Assembly: GCA_033398695.1 (NCBI GenBank)
Contig: CM065817.1
Span: 31,134,231-31,198,230, forward strand
Direction: 5' to 3'
Source: Orobanche coerulescens
Taxonomy: Eukaryota; Streptophyta; Magnoliopsida; Lamiales; Orobanchaceae
DNA length: 64,000 nucleotides
In this document: positions 56,044 through 64,000 of the stretch, in pieces
How positions within the stretch are numbered: position 1 is the first letter of the stretch
How the letters are laid out: the number at the start of each line of letters is the position of its first letter
Position numbers and translations under genes: made by a program
Notes under the pieces: generated by a model
Databases searched by the model: none
What the model was told of the DNA's origin: nothing
The model's input: only the letters and a program-made list of their open reading frames with translations

Positions 56044-57757
56044 GTAGGTCTTGCGATCGTATATACGATATTGGCATTTGAAATGCTCGATTAGATGGTG
56101 AATGATTTGGAATCATTTTAGTCATAATCGTGGTATATATTTTTACGTTCGTTGTAGTTATATTTTTCGTAAGTTTATGTCTAAATATAAATCTTTATTT
56201 CTTGGAAATATGATTTATATTAAAGATATGAATGTTGAAAAATATTGATATTGGATATTCGGTCGAAAATCGACCTCCGAATCGTCGTCGGATGATTTTT
56301 CGGACAAAGGACAGGAAGCTGCCAGGGTGACTCGGCCGTGTCTGGTGACACGGGCCGTGTCCGACATTCTGGCCAGGCCACTGCCAGGCAGACCCGACCG
56401 TGTCAGGCGACACGGGCCATGTCTGGCGGCAGCTTCCGGAAGTGACTCGACCGTGTCAGGTGACACGGCCGAGTCTGGCAGGTAGGTCTAGGTCACTGCC
56501 GGCACGACCCGACCGTGCCATTCGGCACGGGCCGTGTCCGGCCGGCAGTGACTCGGCCATGGCAGGCCATTTTCGCCCCGGCTCGATTTTTCGTGTATTC
56601 TTGAAAATTAATCTCCCTCATGTTAAATTGGATTTAATATGATTAAAATGATTTATGGTATTTCATTTTATAAGGGAAATTTGATTAATTGGAATACTTG
56701 TGATCAACCGAATTATTTTAAACGTTTTCATATTACCGATTGTGTGAATCGATTGGATCGGTTCGTATTGTTGATTGGATCAATGTATCTCTACGCTTTC
56801 CATTTATATAGTATTTATTGGATGAATGCTTTTGAATGGGGATGTGGTTCGTGGACTTAGTTTTGAATCGTTCGTTTTATTTGATTGGGTTGTAAAGGCC
56901 ATTTTGAGCCTATTTATTTTACTAGAAATGTTTGTATCTAGGATGCAATTTCAATGTAAAATTTATATGTAATGACGAAGACCGGAGGAAGATCCATTTC
57001 GAGAAGACGAAGATTCAAGACGAAGACTTGTAATTAGATTACGGAGTTTTTGTTTTCTAGGAACGGTCCATGAGCCACATGTTGGTAGCAACTAGGTTGT
57101 GAATGGTTGTTTCATATTGTATGAATGCCACAAACGCGCTTAAATGATTAATGTGCAAAGTGTAACGTTAATCGCGAAAATTCTCCCACGATAAATTATT
57201 AAGTTTATAAGGTTTCAAGGTTTTCCTTCCCTCCATCGAGTTTTCGGGAAATTGAAATCCAAACCGGATGTGCTATGCTTCCGAGTTATCGGGGTAGTCG
57301 TTCGTGGAGGATGGATAAATTACCGGGAGCGCATTGGATGCCTTCGGTTGGAGCAAATTTTATCCCTAGAAACCTGATAGGTTGCCGGATAAGATTCAAT
57401 TGTGAAACTGATTTGCGTCGATGGTATAAACTTAACTTGTTCACGAACCATAGAAACCGTATAGGTTGAGGGGAGTGAACAAGGGGAAAAAGAAGATCGA
57501 ATCATCCATTAGATGGGTTGGTGTTGGACACCACTTTATGAAAATTAATAGACTAGAAACCTGTTTGGTTGCCCTCTATTAAGATTTATAAAGAACTCGA
57601 TCACCCCTATGAAGTAGAGCGACGATACTTCCGGATTTCACATGGGAGTGTGTTATTCCGATAAAAATAGTGAGAGTTGGGTAACAAGAATAGAAAAGAC
57701 CTTAATTCTACACTCAGAACATAATTGAATGAGTCACTAATTAATCTGTTATCCTTA
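56044..57757 (+). other. Copia-E untranslated leader with the best-preserved GC hairpin cluster
   Basis: At 56330-56565 four hairpins are clear: 56336-56353, 56398-56415, 56444-56475 (13 pairs plus one mismatch) and 56513-56530. The stems are CCGTGTC with GACACGG (or CCGTGCC with GGCACGG) and the loops have four bases. The rest of the leader matches 2139-3851. No gene is supported. Confidence 0.8.
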
Positions 57758-58605
57758 ATGCAGACAAATCTCAATATGAAAATGAATCCACTCGCAATTC
57801 TACTCGAAAAGAACACCTTAATGGGACCTAACTTTGTGGATTGGCTCCGCAATCTGATGATTGTCCTCAGTATAGAGGCACTGTGATACGTCTTGGAGAC
57901 GGACATTCCGGCGCCTCCTGTGCGGACCCGAGCCAATCAGGAAGAGATTGAAAACCATGAAAAGTGGGTTAAGGATGACGTGAAAGTCCGTGCTTATATG
58001 ATGGCTTCCATGTCTAATGAGCTTCAGAGAGCTCATGAGAAAATGACTTCTGCTAGGCAGATTCTATCTCACTTAACCGAACTTTATGGTGAGCACAGCA
58101 GAACTGCTAGATATGAGATATCCAAGCAACTGTTCGGTGCAAGGATGAACGAAGGTGAGAAGGTTGGGGAACACGTCCTCAAAATGATATCCATGATCGA
58201 GAGATTGGAGGCTCTTGATTTTAAAATGGATACTTCTCTCCAAACCGACCTTATCCTACAGTCTCTCCCTGATTCCTTTTCACAGTTTGTTATGAACTTC
58301 AACTGCAATGAGATTGCATGTAACTTAGCTGGGCTAATGAACAAACTTGTGACCGCTCAGTCTCAGATGAAGACTCCGCGGATGAAGGAGTCTGCTCTTG
58401 TGATTTCTTCTGGACCTCGGAGGTCTAAGAACAAGAAGAAAAAGACCAAAAAGCAAACTGGACCACAAGTTAAGGACCTTAAGGGTAAGGGCAAGGCCCC
58501 AATGGTTCCAAAGAACAAGAAGAAGAAGGATGCTTGTCTCAAGTGCGGTGACCTGGGCCACTGGGCTAGAGACTGTCCGATTCTTCATGGCACTTCAGGT
58601 ACAGA
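57758..58605 (+). pseudogene. gag: Copia-E gag, one early stop
   Basis: It starts at the same ATG as the other copies. A TGA at 57884-57886 replaces the Gly codon in EALGYVLE. From 57893 the frame is open through the capsid, the Lys-rich tail and the zinc knuckle CLKCGDLGHWARDC, and continues without a break into the protease. Apart from the stop this is the best gag copy in the window. Confidence 0.87.
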
Positions 58606-59733
58606 ACTTTCAGTTTTGGAAACAAATTGTTCTGCTACTGTATTTTCTACTTCCTGGATACTGGATTCTGGTACTAGTTCTCATATTTGTACCGTGAATC
58701 AGGATCTGGAACAAAGTAGGAAACTTGGAGCTGGAGAAGTTATGATCACAGTCGGAAGCGGGCATAGTGTCGAGGCGACCGACATAGGATCACTCTTGTT
58801 TTGACTTTAGAAGATGTACTTGTTTTGCCCAAGGGGCACAAAAACATTGTATCTATTCCGGTCATGGGCCGAAAAGGCTTTTCATTTTTCATTGGTGATG
58901 GTTCCTGCAAAATTTATTTTAGAAATAAACTAGTGGGTACTGCTACATTGTTAAATGGATTGTATCATCTAAATCTCAGCAACAAAGTAGTTGTGAATAC
59001 TATGACTAGAAAACGTGGTAGGGATGAAACCAATCAAGTTTTGAAATGGCATCTTAGACTTGGTCATGTTGGTCAGACCAAGGTTTACAAGATGGAAAAG
59101 GATGGACTTATGGGTCCATTGGGATCGGATCCCTTTCCTACTTGTGAATCTTGCCTTAAAGGCAAAATGACTAAGTCCCCCTTCACAGGGACTTTTGAAA
59201 GAGCCGCTGATAAACTGGGATTAATCCATACCGACATATGTGGTGCTTTGGAAGCAGCACGTGACGGATATCAATATTTCATTACGTTTACAGATGATCA
59301 TACTAGGTATGGTTATGTATACTTAATGAAACATAAATCCAAGGCCTTTGAAAAATTCCAGGAATTCAAGGCCCTAGTCGAGAAACAAACTGGTAATCAT
59401 ATCAAAGCAATTCGGTCGGACCGAGGTGGCGAGTATATGAGTACGGAGTTTGACGAGTTCCTTAAGGAACATGGAATAGTTTCACAACTAACATCTCCAG
59501 GTACTCCTCAGTTAAATGGTGTGTCAGAAAGAAGGAACCGGACCTTGTTGAACATGGTCCGTTCCATGCTGGGCTATACTGACTTACCAATTTACCTGTG
59601 GGGGTATGCACTCCTGACTGCCGCCTATATCTTAAACAGATGTCCTTCCAAATCCGTTCCTAAAACTCCACATGAGATGTGGGAAGGAAGGAAACCAAGT
59701 CTTAATCATATTAGGATTTGGGGATGTCCCGCC
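58606..59733 (+). pseudogene. pol: Copia-E protease and N-terminal integrase
   Basis: The protease motif WILDSGTSSH is intact and in frame with gag. Near 58793 about 25 bases present in Copia-1 (the LLLGLESGF segment) are missing and the frame shifts. From 58801 the frame covers the pre-integrase zinc domain and the core (HTDICGA, SDRGGEY, VSERRNRT) and reaches IWGCPA at the gypsy A' insertion. The integrase part has no stop, unlike Copia-1. Confidence 0.88.
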
Positions 59734-61762
59734 TGTAACACCCCCGAGTTATTCAGGGAATATTACAGCGCCGTAAGCCCCGCCATGGGGCCCACAAAGC
59801 TAAACATACGCGGAACTCTAAACTTTGACCGAGAAGGTCTACACACAATGGAATGAAAGACGATACAAAGGTATTCAAAAACATAATCAATGTATTCGCA
59901 GAAATCACAACACGAATCAATACTTCGGCAAACACAGGCCGGAACATCAAGGAAAATGGAAAACAATACTCGAGTATTCAATAACCAATCCAGTACAACA
60001 ACACTGAATGGAAAACTCAAAACATAACTGGAAGAAAGACACAGTATCACACTTGCCCACCATCTTCATGCCGAACCGATACCTGCCTGTCCGATCTCCT
60101 GGAACCTGAAATACATAAAACGTATTTCCCCCATAAAGGGGTTAGCCGTCGAATAACTAGTGCAAGTATATCAAGTATGAAACACAATACTCCTAGACAA
60201 TAAAGTAAATGTAACCGTCAATTCATCAATTCAAGACTAGTATTCCGGAATAACTAAAATCTCATAGTGTCACATCAAGACGTATGTGAATGCCGTAGAA
60301 ACGGTTCGTTCATATCATACGCCATTACATGTATGAATGCCGTAGAAACGGTTCGTTCATTACATGCCATCAATACATATATGAATGCCGTAGAAACGGT
60401 TCGTTCATAATATGCCAATATATCTATGAATGCCGTAAAAACGGTTCATTCATATCATACCATCAATATTTCTTACTTTCAAAGTCGAGAACGTACAATC
60501 ATAATCATATACTTGCCTTTGAGACATCGAGAAATCGAACGGAGGAAGGGTATGGGTTCGGTAGGTCCAAAAACGCACTTCCGGCACCTAAATGATTCGC
60601 AAGGAATATGATAATCAATCATCCATATTCAAACTACACGAAGGAACTCCCGAAACCCATCTACGATTCATAAAGATATACGGATAATCAACTACAGGTT
60701 GGAAAATCGTCCAAAATCTCACAAGTCCGAAAACGGCACAATCCAAACCATAAAATCGTAGGAAAAGCATGCATACGGTATAGATACATCATAATCTCAA
60801 GGTTCTCAAGCTTCATAACGGATATATCGGACGAATCTACAAAAAACCCCAAAATTCCCAAAAGTAGGGTTCTAAGGATTTTTACCTTGATTCGGACGTT
60901 AGGATGAATTAGATGTTGTGAAATCCTTGTTCTCCAACCAAATATATTGTTGTTAGAAGGAAGATCGCTTCCAATCGCCCAAGATCGTCTCTCCCAAGTG
61001 AATCCCGTCGAAAAGGAGTGAAGAAGGTGAGAAATGACGAAAATAAAGTCAACTGCCATATATATATATCTGTCCAGTCTAGCGTACGCTACGCCTCCTT
61101 CATTAGCGTGCGCTAGCGAAGTCATCGGATAGTCCAGTGGTTTCTGCCGGCTCCGTTAGTGTGCGTTAATCGTCTGTCTCTAGCGTGCGCTAGTCCAAAA
61201 TGTGGCATCCAGTACTGGAGTCCAGAACTTACTGTCTCTGCCCTGCTCAAAACTTAGCGTGCGCTACCGCTATGATTTAGCGTGCGTTATGCAATAGCTT
61301 TAGCATGCGCTAGACGAAGCCTAGCGTACGCTACCTGATAGTCCAGAAAACCTGGCAACCTCACTGCCTCTGCCGACCAGCCCGGTAGCGTGCGATGCGG
61401 ACGGATGTTAGCGTGCGCTACTAACCACGAATAGCGCGCGCTAACAGCTCCTAGCGTGCGTTAATCCGCCAGTCCAGAGAGCAGTCCGAAATACTGGTTC
61501 TGACCTGACTGATCCTCTTAGCGCGCGCTACGGCTCAAAGCTAGCGTGCGCTAATCAAGAAGAATTAGCGTGCATTAGCCTAGGCCTAGCGTGCGTTATA
61601 TCTCTGGCCCAGAACATTTCCGCAAGGTCTAAACGACATGATCAAAAACCAAACGAGATACGAAACTCAATAACAATATCAACAACATCTCCAAGCATTT
61701 ACAGAGCGACAACATAAGAGAAACGGCAAGGTCAAACAGTCAGTAAAAGTACGGGTATTACA
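59734..61762 (-). repeat. Gypsy A' 3' LTR (2,029 bp)
   Basis: It contains the full layout: word array (about 61079-61600), TATA run near 61058-61070, donor-like AAAGGCAAGT (intron start about 60516), hairpin repeats (60287-60460) and acceptor-like TATTTCAGGTTCC (about 60106). It shows what the deleted 3' LTR of gypsy A once held. Confidence 0.91.
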
Positions 61763-61797
61763 TTCTCCCCCTCTAAAAAGAAGTTTCGTCCCGAAAC

Positions 61798-64000
61798 TTA
61801 AGAAATAAATAGTTCGGGGTATTCCACCCGCATCTTCTCTTCCGTCTCCCAAGTTGCCTCCTCGACTCCATGCCTCGACCATTGCACTTTAACCAGTGGG
61901 ATGGTCTTATGCCGAAGTTGTTTCTCGCGACGCTCAAGGATCTTCACGGGTCTCTCCGGAAAGGTAATATCCTCGGCTACGTCAATCACTGTAGTTGATA
62001 ATGTGGCTCGGATCCGGTACGTACTTTCTCAGCTGAGACACATGAAAAGCACTATGGACGCGACTCAAAGCTAGAGGCAACGCCAAGCGATAAGCTAAAT
62101 CTCCAACTCTGTCCAAAATCTCGAAAGGTCCGATATACCTCGGACTAAGTTTCCCCTTTTTCCCGAAGCGGAAAGCTCCACGGGTCGGCGACACCTTGAG
62201 TAAGACATGATCCCCCACTTCGAACTCCAAGGGTCGACGACGAGTATCGAGATAAGATTTGACGACTGGGCGGCCAAAGAATCGGTCCCGGATAATAGAA
62301 ATCTTTTCCTTAGTCTCCATCAACATATCCGGCTCCATCCCAACTAGCTCAGAAGCCTCGTCTCAACATAATGGCGACCTACATCGCCTACCATAGAGTG
62401 CCTCGAAGGGTTCCATTTTGATCGACGCATGCCAACTATTATTGTAAGCAAACTCGATCAACGGCAAGTGAAGCTCCCAATCATTACTCCAGTCTAAGGC
62501 ACAAGCCCATAACATATCTTCCAACGTCTGAATCGTCCTCTCTGTCTGACCATCCGACTGAGGATGAAAGGAAGTGCTCAATCTCAACTCAGTACCCAAA
62601 GCCTGATGAACGGCCTGCCAAAAGTGCGATACGAAACGGCCGTCTCGATCAGTAACAATGGTCTTGGGGGCACCGTGTAACCTCACGATCTCAGCAATAA
62701 AGGTTCGAGCCAGTCTATCCGGTCCCCAAGTATCCTTAATACCCAAGAAGTGTGCAGACTTGGTCAGCCGATCGACAATTACCCAAATCACATTCATTCC
62801 GGCCCGAGTTCTCGGCATGCCAGTGATGAAATCCATCGAGATATCTTCCCACTTCCACTCGGGAATGGGAAGTGGTTTCAACAACCCCGCTGGTCGTTGA
62901 TGTTCGATCTTGACTTGTTGACACATCAAGCACCGTAGTACAAACTCCGTAACATCCTTCTTCATGTTATTCCACCAAAACTTGCGCTTCAAATCTTTGT
63001 ACATCTTACTTGTCCCGGGGTGGATTGAGTAAGGCATAGCATGAGCTTCTCGGAGAATTTTCTGCCTCAACTCTAAATCGTTCGGAACACAAAGCCTGCC
63101 CTGAAATCTCAGAATACTATCCTCATGAACCATAAAGCCAGGAGCTTTTCCTTTAATTACATCTTCCTTCAGTTGAGAAATCATCGGGTCACTCCACTGC
63201 TTCCCTTTTATGTCATCAACTAAGGAAGAAGTAATTTCGAGAGTACACAGCTGTCCCTGTACTCGTTGAAGCCAAACTTCTATCCCTTGCTCAATTAAGT
63301 CCTGACGAATTTTCGTCTGAGATGTAAGAACCTCGAGCATTTGAAGAGATGCCGATTTGCGGCTCAAAGCATCCGCAACGACATTGGCTTTCCCGGGGTG
63401 GTAAAGAATTTCCAAATCATAATCCTTTATCAACTCTAACCAACGTCTGTGTCTCATATTAAGCTCTTTCTACTGAAAATGTATTTCAGGCTCTTGTGAT
63501 CGGTATAAATCCGGCACGGTGAACCATACAAATAATGCCGCCAAATCTTGAGTGCGTAGACAATTGCGGCCAACTCTAAATTGTGAGTAGGATAATTCAT
63601 CTCATAAGGCTTTAATTGTCGAGACGCAAAAGCTATCGTCTTATCATGCTGCATAAGCACACAGCCCAGGACTTGACCCGAAGCGTCACTATAAACTGCG
63701 AAGCCCTCGCTACCATGTGGTAAAGTTAAAATGGGCGCTGAAGTCAATCGTCTCTTCAGTTCATCGAAGCTCTGTTGTCTCTCATCCGTCCAGACAAACT
63801 TTTCGGTCTTCTGGAGCAATTTTGTAAGCGGCCGAGCGAGTTTCGAGAACCCCTCGACAAACCGACGGTAATACCCAGCAAGGCCCAAAAAGCTACGAGC
63901 CTCCTTAACATTTTTAGGCGGTGCCCAATCTAGCACTGCCTCAATCTTCTGCGGGTCTACACGAACCCCTTCGGCCGAAATCACATGGCCGAGAAACATA
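61798..64000 (-). pseudogene. pol: Gypsy A' pol (RT end, RNase H, integrase, chromodomain-like tail), frameshifted
   Basis: From the window edge: the RT tail ([16 protein letters not shown]), RNase H with YSDASGQ, and a shift near 63465 (one base lost against gypsy A). From 63457 to 62363 the integrase is open with SMDF, TDRDGRF and GQTERT, and keeps the Arg that is a stop in gypsy A. A stop at about 62361 replaces Trp. Losses at CAG/CTG sites at 62248-62282 and a two-base loss near 61988 break the rest. The end VKVQWSRHGVEEATWE and EYPELF is the chromodomain-like tail. Confidence 0.88.

Larger units (their letters stand above)
54030..64000 (+). mobile_element. Copia-E: duplicate of Copia-1 with the same gypsy insertion (runs off the window)
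   Basis: It begins TGTTAGGAGT after the same 140-base flank, ending TCAGT, as Copia-1. Gypsy A' enters its integrase at 59734, exactly where gypsy A enters Copia-1. Sharing two insertion points to the base means that both copies derive from one by duplication. Confidence 0.88.
59734..64000 (-). mobile_element. Gypsy A': second copy of gypsy A (truncated by the window end)
   Basis: The 3' LTR (59734-61762) and the 3' half of gag-pol are present. Unlike gypsy A its 3' LTR has no large deletion. Its pol has several frameshifts not found in A. Confidence 0.9.

Noticed and set aside
54030..59733. Copia-E as an independent insertion at the same site as Copia-1
   Set aside because: The 140-base flank, the copia site and the nested gypsy site all match to the base; duplication is far simpler.

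Overview
The window is plant heterochromatin made almost entirely of nested LTR retrotransposons. I see no host gene, no rRNA or tRNA gene, and nothing bacterial. The plant assignment rests on the families present: Ty1/copia of the Angela/BARE type, Ty3/gypsy chromoviruses of the Tekay/Del type with a chromodomain-like C-terminus, a Tat/Athila-like gag-protease element, and primer sites for initiator-Met and Asp tRNAs. The species cannot be named from the sequence. The long nests suggest a pericentromeric or other gene-poor region.

Layout. A chromovirus LTR of family F (plus strand) is the outermost layer (1-140 and 50526-52139). Copia-1 (141-50525, plus, TSD TCAGT) sits in it. Copia-1 holds gypsy A (5850-14089, minus, TSD CCGCC) in its integrase and gypsy B (16784-49255, minus, TSD TTAGA) in its 3' LTR. 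Gypsy B holds Copia-C (23215-46653, plus, TSD CAAAY) in gag. Copia-C holds element D (27854-41963, minus, TSD AATGG), a tandem dimer LTR-internal-LTR-internal-LTR of a Tat/Athila-like element that keeps gag and protease but has lost RT, RNase H and most of integrase. At 52140 a second F LTR begins, and it carries Copia-E (from 54030) at the same nucleotide as Copia-1, with gypsy A' (from 59734) at the same nucleotide as A. Positions 1-12,000 are therefore repeated from 53,890 onward, a duplication with a period of about 53.9 kb.

Coding state. Every gag-pol frame is broken by at least one stop or frameshift. Gypsy A is closest to intact, with one stop in a frame of about 1,554 codons. Many small indels between copies fall at CAG, CTG, CCAGG or CCTGG, so some frameshifts may be base-calling errors rather than mutations.

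Main discovery candidate. Five families carry arrays of a short, CpG-rich, self-complementary word placed at a pitch of about 18-24 bp, often in groups of two or four separated by 50-75 bp. In the three chromovirus families the array ends 6-12 bp upstream of a TATA box. The words differ between families but the spacing is alike. The copia LTR also has six consecutive AT-rich hairpins whose stems differ but whose loops are all TGG (or TAG). The chromovirus LTRs further share a possible GC-AG intron that contains family-specific hairpin repeats.
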